From the NCBI GenBank assembly GCA_025094145.1, contig JALLLS010000077.1, positions 62,001-126,000 of the forward strand: DNA of 64,000 nt, in the 5' to 3' direction. The position numbers were made by a program, and so were the translations under genes. Shown here piece after piece: positions 1 to 9,530 of this stretch. Under the pieces are notes generated by a model, which saw nothing but the letters and a program-made list of their open reading frames with translations, was not told the DNA's origin and did not search any database. Position 1 is the stretch's first letter. Each line of letters opens with the position of its first letter. The DNA is from Spinellus fusiger. Taxonomy: Eukaryota; Mucoromycota; Mucoromycetes; Mucorales; Phycomycetaceae.

Positions 1-1307
1 CACTGCTGCTCTTGAAATGACCCTCGATGTGTTTATGGAATATTTCCTCATATTCTTCTTTGTTCTGTTCAATCAAGGCATGCCCACCCTTATCAAATCT
101 GTGGATCTTACAGTCCAAGAGGGAATGCATATGATTTGAGAATTCTGTAGACACAATAGTATCTTCAGTACCAGTCAAGATGAGGATAGGCAGTCCACTG
201 TTTTTGAGTTGGATTAAACGCTCATCTGAGACATGATGGGCGGTACAGGCTGTTACTTGTCCAATACGGCCTTGGATTGTTTGAGGTCTTGAGAGACGAT
301 TTTGTGAATAGATACGCTCTCTTGTATTTTCTCGGTTCGTTTTGTACTTGGAAGTGGGGTCGGTGGGCTGACTATCCAACCATTCTTTAGGGTAAAGCAT
401 TTTCATTGTATTATTGGCGAGTGTTTCTGGGTTGGAAGATTGCATGGAAACATAAAGTACAAGAAGAGGTTTCTGCCACTATAAGCAGAGTCAGTGCAAG
501 TCCTTTCTCTCTGTTTCTCTGTCTCTCTGTCTGTCAATTCATTCATGAAGAATAAAGAATAGAAAGTCTTACCCAGGAAACATTGAGGGAGGCTGTAGTA
601 CTTGTCAGAGTCAAGGTACTGAATCGAGAGGTATAGCATGATGCCAATTCAAGGGCAATCATACCACCCATAGAAAGACCATTAAGATGGACATCTGAGG
701 TCCAACCAAAATGATCAAGTACATCAATGACATCGTCTGCCATTTGCTTGGTACTAAATACAACACAATACACCACAGATGAGATGGGTGGAGTTTTATA
801 GTCTATGGTACTCCATGATACTCACGAATAAAATCCCAAGGGTGCATCTGTTCATAAGCCAAAGAATGAGCCTACAGTGGTAATGTAGATTCCCGATAGA
901 CTTACCTGAGTGTCCTACACCACGGTTGTCTATAATAAGAACCGTTGTTTTACCACCTTCTACCAAGGCCTTGACCTATACAATACAATGCATCACACTT
1001 TTAATAAGATGAAAATGTTCCTTTATATATATTATCTATGTATCTAACTATTCTCTCTGAGATAAGGGTATTGAATAATAATAAGAAAACAATCATTACC
1101 TGATTTTCCCAAAGCTGACAATTAGCACCAAGCCCTATACCTGCTATGAATCACTGTGAATCCAATATTGTATTTACCCATCAATAAAATCACTTTCTCA
1201 GGGCCGTCGCCATATACCTCATAGTAGATGTTGACTGGTTTTGATTCTCTTTTGCTAGCTACAGCAATATGTCCCTTTTCTCTGACAATTGTTTCAAGGA
1301 AATGCAT
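1..1307 (-). CDS. alpha/beta hydrolase, 3' end outside window
   Basis: Spliced minus-strand gene; exons 1178-1307, 1100-1140, 906-975, 826-847, 573-753 and 478 to the window edge join in one frame for about 307 residues. The product is an alpha/beta-hydrolase-fold enzyme. Visible: an N-terminal strand followed by LLMGIGLGANCQLW (oxyanion-hole region), DNRGVGHSD, the nucleophile elbow GLSMGG (Ser about residue 115), a late acidic residue in TGTEDTIV and the catalytic histidine in GGHA, so the triad is complete. The spacing resembles small soluble esterase/epoxide-hydrolase-like proteins of the AB_hydrolase_1 family; substrate cannot be told. The ATG is the first in frame, before MHFLETIV. Exon 4 is only 22 nt and was chosen because it alone keeps the frame (HSDAPLGFYSTKQM). 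The stop codon is not seen. Confidence 0.85.
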
Positions 1308-1751
1308 TGGAATAGTTTAAATAAGATAAATTTGAGTGAAGAAGTAAAGGTAAATAATAAAAGGAACAAGATAATATAGATTCTTTTTTATATTCTTTTT
1401 TATTTTCTTTTGTTCCGCACCAACGCAATTTATTAGCCTACTTGCATTATTAAAGCACATTAAATACCTTATTTTTCTGTAGTGGATTCCATAAAAGGCA
1501 GAGTGAGGGTATTTGATTTTGTTACTCTGTGGATGGACACTGAATACACACCAGGAGGTCTTTAGGATATAAAAGGAAATAGTCGAAATACAATTGTTTA
1601 GAAATGACATGGATTTGAAAAGGAGCAAATAAAGTTAAATATATTCATGTTAGTTCTTAAATAAAGATTATTATGTAAATTTACCTGTAAATATCTGAAT
1701 CCCATAGGAAACCACTTTCGATGTGGTGATATATAATATGAATACAAATAT
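1308..1751. repeat. Intergenic stretch containing one end of a TIR element
   Basis: No gene is seen. At 1544-1590 the sequence TA-CACACCAGGAGG followed by GGATATAAAAGGAAATA matches for about 43 bp the terminus of the element at 3393. The resemblance then stops, so the interior is different. No partner end in opposite orientation is found before 4600. The Fanzor-like ORF ends about 200 bp inside this terminus. Confidence 0.55.
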
Positions 1752-2188
1752 CTATTCTTTTCTACAGAAAGGAACTGGTCTGTAGTGACCCTTTAATCCC
1801 TCTTCTGCAATTGTATAGATATTCTTTGATGCATTCACATCTCTGTTCCAAACAATTCCGCAACTTTGGCAAGCGCGGATATTGTTGAAACTCACTAATA
1901 TCTCAGTGAGGATATTTGTGTTATAAGTGTGGCAGATCTTGAGAACAAAAATAAAACAGAGTAACTGTTAGAAGAGCTTTTTGTATTGAGTGAGAAGTCA
2001 ATCATACTTACCCTCGATGTAAAGAACTCATCGACATCAACTAGAAGATCTCCATCTTTTTGTCTCTTTTTCAATGATTGATATAAAACTCTCGTCAAAC
2101 CAATACGATGACCTTTGAACTTGGCACCATCTTTTACCTTTATTCCTGTGCCATAAGCAATTACGCAGAGTTGGATAAAACTCATCAA
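1752..2188 (-). pseudogene. Fanzor / TnpB-like RNA-guided nuclease, C-terminal part
   Basis: Two minus-strand exons (about 2188-2012 and 1937-1752, GT-AG intron) give about 119 residues ending in a stop. The order of motifs is that of the C-terminal half of Fanzor/TnpB: VIAYGTG, a KGHR segment, a basic helix, then VDEFFTSR (RuvC-II glutamate), a zinc-ribbon region (ICHTY, then CQSCG) and WNRDVNASKNI (RuvC-III aspartate). The second residue of the first Cys pair is Tyr, so only three of four zinc cysteines remain. A RuvC-I aspartate motif was not found. A possible upstream exon lies at 2498-2579 (PLIVNDGDSLLMM) but could not be joined. Family: eukaryotic TnpB homologs carried by transposons. 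I read it as a fragment or decayed copy; an intron-split intact gene is not excluded. Only the part up to 2188 is firm. Confidence 0.7.
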
Positions 2189-3392
2189 GTGGTACTGTAT
2201 ATTTTTATTCCTTCTTCCATATGAAATCAGGGACTTAACATTGATTTACTCATTTCATAGTCCACAATGGGAGAGAGAAACAGTCGTAAGCATCATCTGA
2301 GTGATATATCTCTTGACTAAGCAGACTTAATGTCTGGATCATAAGGGGAGAATAAATATTACTAAAAAGAAATGAATTGTAATTGTAAATAAGTAAATAA
2401 AAAAGACAAATGTTATAATAAATTGAAATGGTATCTTATTGGCTGATATTTCCATCTTGGTTCTGAATATTATATTTTTATAAAATTGCTTACTTACCCT
2501 ACCTATCAAAACATAGAAGACTTGCCGCATCATCAGCAATGAGTCACCATCATTGACTATCAAAGGTTGTTGGTGGCGTCTGAAAATAAAAATGACAGTG
2601 AGAAAGGGCGATGCTCAGTCTACAGTTATCAATGCTGATGAATTTGTCGTAACCTAGTCTAAGGTAGTCTACTGATACTGACATTAATAATACTGACACT
2701 AATGTCGGAAATAGAGTGGTGCTTCCCCTGAAGCATGAGGACCCACTGTGTTTTACTGTCACTAAGACTTACACTTCACCCCTGAAGCCTAGACGACCTA
2801 CCACGCCCATAGCATACATGATATAGAGACTAGAGAAACAGGATGGCTCTACATGCCCCTGAATAGCCATGAAAAAATAGATAGATAAAGTGAGGATAGA
2901 AAAGTATATAAGTAATCATAGAAGCAAACATTTACAAGTTGAAGAATATACTTTCTATTTTGCCAAACACACCTTTTGCCTCTGCCTTCTGAATACTAAT
3001 ACTTAATACTAATACCAATACTAATACCAATACTAATGCCAATACCAATACCAATACTAATACCAATACCAATAATAACACTAGTAATAGCACTAGTAAT
3101 AGCACTAGTAATAACACTAGTAATAGCACCAATAATAAACACAAAAGGAGAATAGAAAGGGAATAAAACATAAGCAGATTTATGCTTCTCCGACAAACAA
3201 AAGCACAAAATATCAAACATTACAGTGAACCATGAATAAGGTGGCTCCTGTGGAGAAACTCGGTACTAGTAGAAGAATAGCACACTGATCCAATGAACTC
3301 ATAAACATAAGAATGTGGACTTATTATAAGCTGATTTAAATGATCTTATTAAGAGGTCGGAGACAATCCAGTCCACGACAAGTGAATGTTAC
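2189..3392. repeat. Non-coding stretch with a trinucleotide-based tandem repeat
   Basis: The centre (about 2996-3133) is a degenerate array of ACTAATACC / AATACCA and ACTAGTAATAGC units. Long frames through it (poly Ile-Gly or Leu-Val) are repeat translations, not genes. Apart from the possible Fanzor exon at 2498-2579 nothing else is recognised. Confidence 0.6.
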
Positions 3393-4611
3393 TACACACC
3401 AGGAGATTTTTGGGATATAAAAGGAAATATTCTGAGGATGAAATCAAAATCTTCTTATGATTGGCTAATGTGTTTGAAAATACCTTTTTGTTGTCCAGAG
3501 GGTCAATTTCAAACTCTGCCTGCCTATCAGAACAAAGATAATTGACTTTGCAATTAAAAAGTATAGAATTGGCTGTAAAGACAAGAAATAGATCCAGAAT
3601 CACCCCAAAATTACAACTCAGTCACTGCATTTATTGTTTAACATAATGTGTTATCCTTAAGCCCATAGTATTTGAAGTATAGCACTGCTTAAGAAAGATG
3701 TTTATTATAAGACACACACAGAATTAACTCTAATCATTGTCCATAAAATAGAACCAAATTCACTTGTGTTAAGAGAATTATAGACATTCATTGACTCAAT
3801 ATTCATAATCACTTCAGTAACTATGTTATTTTAACTGGTATTAACAGTGGTGCTTAATGATAACAAGGTATTATTTCTAATACTGTCCTTTAGACCTAAG
3901 ACAAATAGAGTGTGAATTGTTTGACTTGTAGGAATGAAGAGGCTAAAGTGTAATACATCAGAATAGAGAAAGAAAAATTATTATTTGTTTTGATATTCCC
4001 TTCCTTTTGTTATTTCCCACACTGAATATATAACATGATACTTAAGTACTCGTCAAGATGAGCATAACTGAGCAACGTAATGTGCCATTATTAACAAAAA
4101 GAAACAATAGAAGGAGGTGATAGACACTACCAAAGACTATTCTGAAAGTAAAAAAGGTAAGCAGTGTCTTCATCTCGGCTTGATCTTATTTTAATCCACA
4201 AGACACTCATTGTATTGTTATTAAGCAGAGGCTCTCAAGTCAGTCTTAAGGGGTCTTCTACAAGGTCAATAATGTCTAGGGTATACTCCTGAGCATATTT
4301 ATCTATCTCCCAAGGATAAAACACAAAGCTTTTAGGGTGTGGATTCTATTGCTATGAGGGAATGCACTTGGGCAGTAGCTATAGTCATAATATAGTATTA
4401 GCTACATTATTATAATAAACAATTTTATCCATAAACAATATATTTTACTGATAATACAATTTGATATTGAGGTATCCACAAAAGGAAATATTATTCTTGA
4501 TATCCGCAAACCTTTTGTTTTAAACACATTTCCATAAAAGGGCAAAATATTTTCGGTTTAAAAGGGCGAAGATATCATCGCTTAAAGGCCAGAAAAATCT
4601 CCTGGTGTGTA
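3393..4611. mobile_element. Non-autonomous TIR element, about 1.2 kb, TA target site
   Basis: The two ends are inverted copies: TA-CACACCAGGAGATTTTT at 3393 and AAAAATCTCCTGGTGTG-TA ending at 4611. The TA at each end fits a Tc1/mariner-type duplication. No transposase is encoded. The interior is related to copies at 55215-56447, 42841-44528 (interrupted), about 33379-33770 (reverse), and 36770-38043 (reverse, interrupted). This makes it a multicopy family of MITE type, unusually long for a MITE. Confidence 0.75.
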
Positions 4612-4672
4612 GACAGCACTAGTATTGAACCAGTCACAGTAATAAAGATGTCCTGTAGAAGAGGAACGATTC

Positions 4673-6025
4673 TACAGCCACACAACATTAGTTAGTATAC
4701 GACCCCCTAATTTATACATTTTTAAACATGATTCTTTTTCTTTTCACCACAGAATCACACTTCATTCATCAATTTCAAATGTCAAAGGCATAATCTTCAA
4801 CTAAAGACTCTGGAGTTTATAATAAGCTTGAAGAAAGAGAGTACTGGGGTGTTTACTGGCTTAAAAAAAGAAAAATACTCCACGGGTACCATTTCAAAGG
4901 TCAGTGGCATTAGCAAGATTACTGTCCAAAAGATCATTAGTAGAATCATGACTACTGGTATATCTCTACCAAGACCTAGTTCTGGTGCACCAAAAGAAAT
5001 AAATAAACGAGAGAGACCTCAGACGACTTGAGGTCATTCTAAGAGGCAACCCATTTGCCTCCTATAACTTCATAAATTTTGAACTTAAGGCACATGAGAT
5101 AATCATCTGTAGAGCAACATTCAACAGATATATACATCCGATTGGGTTTGGTTCTTACTTCACAGCACACAAGCCAAGGTTGTCTGAAGAAAACATGAAG
5201 AAAAGACCTTGTTGGGCAAAGGAACGGGTCAATTGGACCCCTGAGAACTGGAGACACGTCGTATGGTCTGATGAGTCACAGTTTGAAGTAGAGGGTTACC
5301 AGGGAGGAACCAGAGTGATTCGAAAGATCGGAGAGAGGTATAAGGCTGCTCATATCATACCTACAACCAAATGAGGGGAAAGGCAGCATAATGATCTGGA
5401 ACTGTTTCTGGGCAGGTAGATTTGGGTCTTTTGGTCTTTATTGATGGCGCTGTAGATCAGGGCATATATGTCAACATTTTGACAGGAAAATTTATGCCAT
5501 GGTTCATTGAATTGAATGAGAAGGAGGATAAGGACTTTATATTCCAAGAAGATAGGGCTAGCTGCCATACAGGTGGCTATACAACATGGTGGAAAAACAC
5601 ACATCAAATCAGGCGCTTTGATTACTGGCCTGCCCAAAGTCCTGATCTCAACCCCATCGAACATCTCTGGAGCTGTCTTGATAAGCTTATTGATAACAAG
5701 AGGGCCAGTATTAATAATATCGATGAGATCAAGACAGCTTTAGAAGAAGCTTGGAGAAATATCCACGTTGATCTTGCCGAACGTTTAGTTGGCTCAATGA
5801 AGGATCGCTGCCAGGCAGTTATTGATGCCAAAGGTGGCCCAACAAAATATTAAATAAAAACTTTTATATTTATATTACTATAGACAATATGTTAAACTAA
5901 CTTTGTGTTGAATTTGAAGTCATTAGTATGTGTTTTGAGGTCGTAACATTTATATCCGTAAAGCATGTTTTTTTTAGGATTTCAAAAAATGAAAATCGTA
6001 TACTTTCTAATGTTGTGTGACTGTA
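4673..6025 (+). mobile_element. Tc1-like element, family 1, copy 1
   Basis: Terminal inverted repeats: TACAGCCACACAACATTAG at 4673 and its near-complement CTAATGTTGTGTGACTGTA ending at 6025, with TA at both borders. Length is about 1.35 kb, normal for Tc1. A second copy with the same ends is at 59477-60823 and a third right end is at 13031. The enclosed transposase is broken. Confidence 0.9.
4728..5853 (+). pseudogene. Tc1 transposase (family 1), broken
   Basis: DDE transposase pieces in order: an HTH region (GTISKVSGISKITVQKIISR), the WSDESQFEVEG segment with the first Asp, a middle part with FIFQEDRASCHT (second Asp), and YWPAQSPDLNPIEHLWS with the third acidic residue. It ends in AVIDAKGGPTKY at 5853. 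Frame is lost near 5031 and again after 5371, where a TGA replaces the Trp codon seen in the 59-60 kb copy (KWGKGS). These breaks make it inactive as read. Confidence 0.88.
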
Positions 6026-6248
6026 TACATATTTCCTTTATCAAAATAGTAGATTGGTTAGATGGTTATAAGTGTCACTGATTGTAACGTTCAGGATAGA
6101 TGATAATAGATATAAGATAGGAATAGCACTAGGCCTTGATAATAGAATAGGGTAGGGAAAGATATGTTTATTGTGAATATATCTTCTCTTATTTATACTA
6201 GTCTTCTGCTATGGATCTACTAGTAGTTTTCCTTCTATGTGTTTTCTT
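6026..6248. other. Intergenic, nothing recognised
   Basis: AT-rich spacer between the Tc1 element and the LINE insertion. No gene, RNA or repeat end is seen. Confidence 0.5.
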
Positions 6249-6842
6249 CTGTCTATCTACTGTTTTTTTTGTATGGAAGTCACTGACTTCAATTTTATTT
6301 ACACGCACAACCTATCAGAAGGAGGGAGGAAGGCGAGAGAAAAGGATATATCTATAGAAGGGTAAAATAAAACAAGAAAAAGGAAAACAACTACAGATCA
6401 GTGTCTATTTCTTGCTCTTCTGCTAGAGTAGTCACCAAAGAGACTGCACGTTGGGCTACCACAGGGGGTAGAAAGGGCTCATCATCAAAAATAAGTCTCC
6501 AATGTGCTCTCCAAATGGCTAGTAAAATTGAACTAATAATTTGGCAAGAGTACATAGACTCATGTGCATTTTCGTATGGAAAAGATAGTGCAAAAAGAGC
6601 ATCGGAAATGGTTAAGAAGGTAGGTGCATGTCCAAATTGAGACGACCAGACATCAAACCAAACCTGCCACTTGGGTGGGCATTGGAATAAGAAGTGAAGA
6701 GGATCTTCAACAGGGTGGTTGCACAAGGGACAAGAGCTGGAAGCAAAAACTGCAGGAACAAGAGAGTGGAGTCGTTGGCGGCAAGGTAGTTTACCATGAA
6801 GTAGGCGAAACCACACATTGCGCGCCGCTGTCTATCTACTGT
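6249..6842 (-). mobile_element. 5'-truncated LINE insertion with 15-bp target-site duplication
   Basis: The direct repeat CTGTCTATCTACTGT occurs at 6249-6263 and 6828-6842. On the minus strand the insert ends in a short poly(A) (T8 on the plus strand at about 6263-6270) directly against the left repeat. That is the signature of target-primed reverse transcription. The 5' end is cut inside the ORF. Confidence 0.85.
6391..6816 (-). pseudogene. LINE ORF2 C-terminus (zf-RVT region)
   Basis: About 141 residues ending in a stop. It contains a WFRLLHGKLPCRQRL block, then CPLCNHPVEDPLHFLFQCP, the Cys-Cys-His-Cys pattern of the reverse-transcriptase zinc-binding region found at the end of non-LTR retrotransposon polyproteins. 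No RT core is present because the copy is 5'-truncated. Confidence 0.8.
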
Positions 6843-6891
6843 AGTCTACTTTACACTGATCTAGCATGGACAAACAACTTATGCAGTCACA

Positions 6892-6912
6892 TAGAGAGAG
6901 AGAGAGAGAGAT
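6892..6912. repeat. (GA)n microsatellite
   Basis: Short run of AG dinucleotides just upstream of the MULE-derived ORF. Confidence 0.8.
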
Positions 6913-6956
6913 CTTAGTCCTTTATTTTTTTGGCTGTTGCATCTTTTACCAACACC

Positions 6957-8093
6957 ATGTCCATCAGTAGCCAAACACCCGATCCTGCTATTCAACAGTT
7001 TAACAGCTGGGAAGAGTTAGTAGACTATGCAAGGACATTTACCCGGAACTGTGGTTATGTTCTCACGATTAAGCGCTCACGTAAAGACAGAACGGGACTG
7101 ATTAGAAATATCAACTTTCAATGTGGGAGGAGTGGCTCCTATAAAAACATCTATGGCTTAACTAGCGAAACTCGAAAGCGCAAATGCACTTCTAGATTGA
7201 TAGGATGTCCTTTTGAGTGGAATGGCACCAAGCGGGATGAAAAATGGCACTTGGAAGTACGCAATGGTAGCCATAACCATGAACCCGCTCAAAACTTACC
7301 TGTCTATAAAAAAACATATCAGTTAGGCACGCATCATTCACTCAGGAAAAAGAACACTTCAGAAGAACAAGAACGCATAGGACCGTGTCACTTTCTTTTT
7401 AAGCCTTTTCTTCAGGTTGCCATGAGTGTGTCTTCTTTTGCACTGCTCAAGGTGCAAGAGCAGTACACGAAGGCTGTGAAAGCTGTTGAAGCTGTGGACA
7501 TGACTCAAAGTACTGAGAGTACTCAAAGTACTCAAGATACTCAAGATACTAGAGTCAATACAGCCTTTCCAGCCACACCCTTACCAGAGTGCACTCAAAC
7601 ATTTACAAGTACTACTGGACTACCCTGTGCCCATGCACTTTACCAACGCCTACGAGAGAATCCTGCTTTCTCTCTTTCCATCTCTGACTTTCATGTACGA
7701 TGGCAGACAAAAGATAAGCTGCAAGGAACAAAGCCTGAAAGTCAGCCCCAGGACCATGGATTAGAGGCCGCCCTTAATGTATTAAAGGAGAGTTTCATCT
7801 CTTGGCCCATCCAACAACAAACTGCTGTTGTTGAAATTATAGAAAGATTGGCTCAAGCATCTCCTCTTGTGCTTCAGGATGCATTCAATCAAGAGAAAAG
7901 AACAGAAACTGCACCAGATACAACCACTGATATCAATTCCGTCACTCATCGTCAAGAGATAGGATCTGTCCGTAAACACACTTTATCTTTTGAGTTTGTT
8001 TATGGAGGCAGCTGTGAACGAAAGTGCGGGGTGTGTCGTGAAATAGGCCACAATGCACGGTCTTGTGCTCGACACCAACACTCTATACCTTAG
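6957..8093 (+). CDS. MULE-derived protein: FAR1-like domain, SWIM-like and zinc-knuckle motifs, no DDE core
   Basis: Single-exon ORF of 378 residues from the first ATG (in ACACCATGTCC); the frame is open a little upstream but without ATG. Residues about 20-115 look like a FAR1/WRKY-GCM1-type zinc domain of Mutator-like transposases: SWEELVDYARTFTRNCGY, then CG..GSYK, TSRLIGCPF and a terminal GSHNHEP. A Thr-Gln-Ser-rich stretch follows (about 185-200), then TSTTGLPCAHALYQRL (SWIM-like C..H with one Cys earlier) and a C-terminal CGVCREIGHNARSC zinc knuckle. A MULE transposase should carry several hundred residues of DDE catalytic domain between these parts; here they are joined after about residue 140. 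It is either an internally deleted transposon gene or a domesticated DNA-binding protein. The frame is fully open, unlike most relics nearby. Confidence 0.75.
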   Translation: MSISSQTPDPAIQQFNSWEELVDYARTFTRNCGYVLTIKRSRKDRTGLIRNINFQCGRSGSYKNIYGLTSETRKRKCTSRLIGCPFEWNGTKRDEKWHLEVRNGSHNHEPAQNLPVYKKTYQLGTHHSLRKKNTSEEQERIGPCHFLFKPFLQVAMSVSSFALLKVQEQYTKAVKAVEAVDMTQSTESTQSTQDTQDTRVNTAFPATPLPECTQTFTSTTGLPCAHALYQRLRENPAFSLSISDFHVRWQTKDKLQGTKPESQPQDHGLEAALNVLKESFISWPIQQQTAVVEIIERLAQASPLVLQDAFNQEKRTETAPDTTTDINSVTHRQEIGSVRKHTLSFEFVYGGSCERKCGVCREIGHNARSCARHQHSIP

Positions 8094-8325
8094 GAAAGAG
8101 ATAAGACTGGGCTTCCCTCAGTAATCCAACAAAGAACTCGGCTTAGTCAAGAAGCAATGACAGTGTGGTGTTTTTTTAAAGAATAGGGTAGAGTGAGCCA
8201 TCATCCTATGATTGAACTGTTACTGTTCAAGTTGATACTCTATTGTTCTCCTAAACCCGAGAGTTTACCTGGCGTTTAAACAATTATTCATATCCTAAAT
8301 AAGGTGATTCGTTAATTAATTAATA

Positions 8326-8614
8326 GTAACCACTTGGCCTACTGCAGGGATTTTGCAACCTACACTTTGCTTCGAAAAAAAAGTTTGCCCTTTGTAATGG
8401 GCCATAACTACTAGCACTCATAACTCAAGCCAATGCTTATCAGAGTTGTATGTTTTACAGTTGATAGAGACAGTGTGTTAAAGTATTGATGTTTTTATTT
8501 TATATTAAACATAATAATAATAATAAAAGATATAGACTGAAAACTAATTTACGTCTTTGTAAACAACATTAGCAGTGGATCTACCTTCTCTTCCTGGTAT
8601 GTGTCGTCTTTGGG
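8326..8614. repeat. 289-bp dispersed repeat, copy 1
   Basis: From TAACCACTTGGCC to GTGTCGTCTTTGGG this segment is repeated almost base for base in the same orientation at 32824-33112 (one substitution noticed, GTCTTTG versus GTCCTTG). No ORF. No clear TIR. The near identity implies a recent copy event. Confidence 0.85.
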
Positions 8615-9530
8615 AATTCAAAAAGAATTTTAATTCTACTTGTGACTATTTTTATTTTTACAATTTACTAACTGATGACTTATTTGTTTTTAATATATAA
8701 GATTTGTTCTGGAAGAAATCTCACGTTCTAAACAATTACCATTTTCAGAATTACTTGGAGGTGGGTCCTATAGTTCGCATAAAGAGAATAAGCCAGGTGA
8801 AATAAAATGTCAATGCATGATTGGTTAGTGATGCCTGTTTCTTTATCTGTTTTCATAGTGGTATTGAGTAGAAAGAAGATATCTACTCTTTTTTATTATC
8901 TATTGTTCATCATCCAATAATACAAAGAGCGTAATTTTAGAAACATGAGTAAAGTTCTCAAACATTAGATAAACTGCTATCCAATGTTCTTATACACTGT
9001 TCTCAGGAAATAATGGACACCATCTTCGAAATAATTGGCACACTTTTTTTAATTGTTTTAATGCCTTTTTGTTTTAATATTGGCATAGATCTTGCCAGAA
9101 ATACCGTACCAAGTATTTCTGGAAATAGTGTCCACCTTATATATTTATATTTATATTTATATACAACACCAATTAGCTTTTGTAAAACTATCTTTCCTAA
9201 AATAAGAGTAAAACTCTATCCTTTTCCCCAAAAGCATAGATGGAATAATGAAGTAGTGATTATAAATGCTCATAATAACAGTTACTTGAGCCTAAAGTTA
9301 TTAGTCAATCATCAACAGCCTAATAAATTACAACAAAAGAATAATAAAGAACTATCTTTTACTCATATCAATCCTACTATTTATAAGGTATTCAAACAAA
9401 AGAATAGTATCAGGAAATAGTAATAGTTTAGATGAATATGAAATTTTAAAAAAATGATAGTATTATAATGAGAATGAGAATGATGCCAACAACAACACCA
9501 TCACATAAGTTGTGCTATTCAGACAATAAC
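8615..9530. other. Spacer with a possible tiny TIR element
   Basis: At 9013-9137 TGGACACCATCTTC and, inverted, a segment reading TGGACACTATTTCC on the other strand enclose about 125 bp. This may be a small MITE. The 135-codon open frame starting at 9013 lies across it, is of low-complexity AT-rich composition and resembles nothing known. Otherwise nothing is seen. Confidence 0.3.

Noticed and set aside
2989..3133. CRISPR-like array
   Set aside because: Units are short, contiguous and degenerate, without spacers; the host is eukaryotic.
2932..3220. Long hydrophobic frames (Leu-Val or Ile-Gly repeats) on the minus strand
   Set aside because: They are translations of the ACTAATACC tandem array, open in more than one frame.
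9013..9420. 135-codon ORF on the plus strand
   Set aside because: It crosses a possible TIR element, has AT-driven composition (Tyr-Leu and Asn-Lys runs) and no homology that I recognise.
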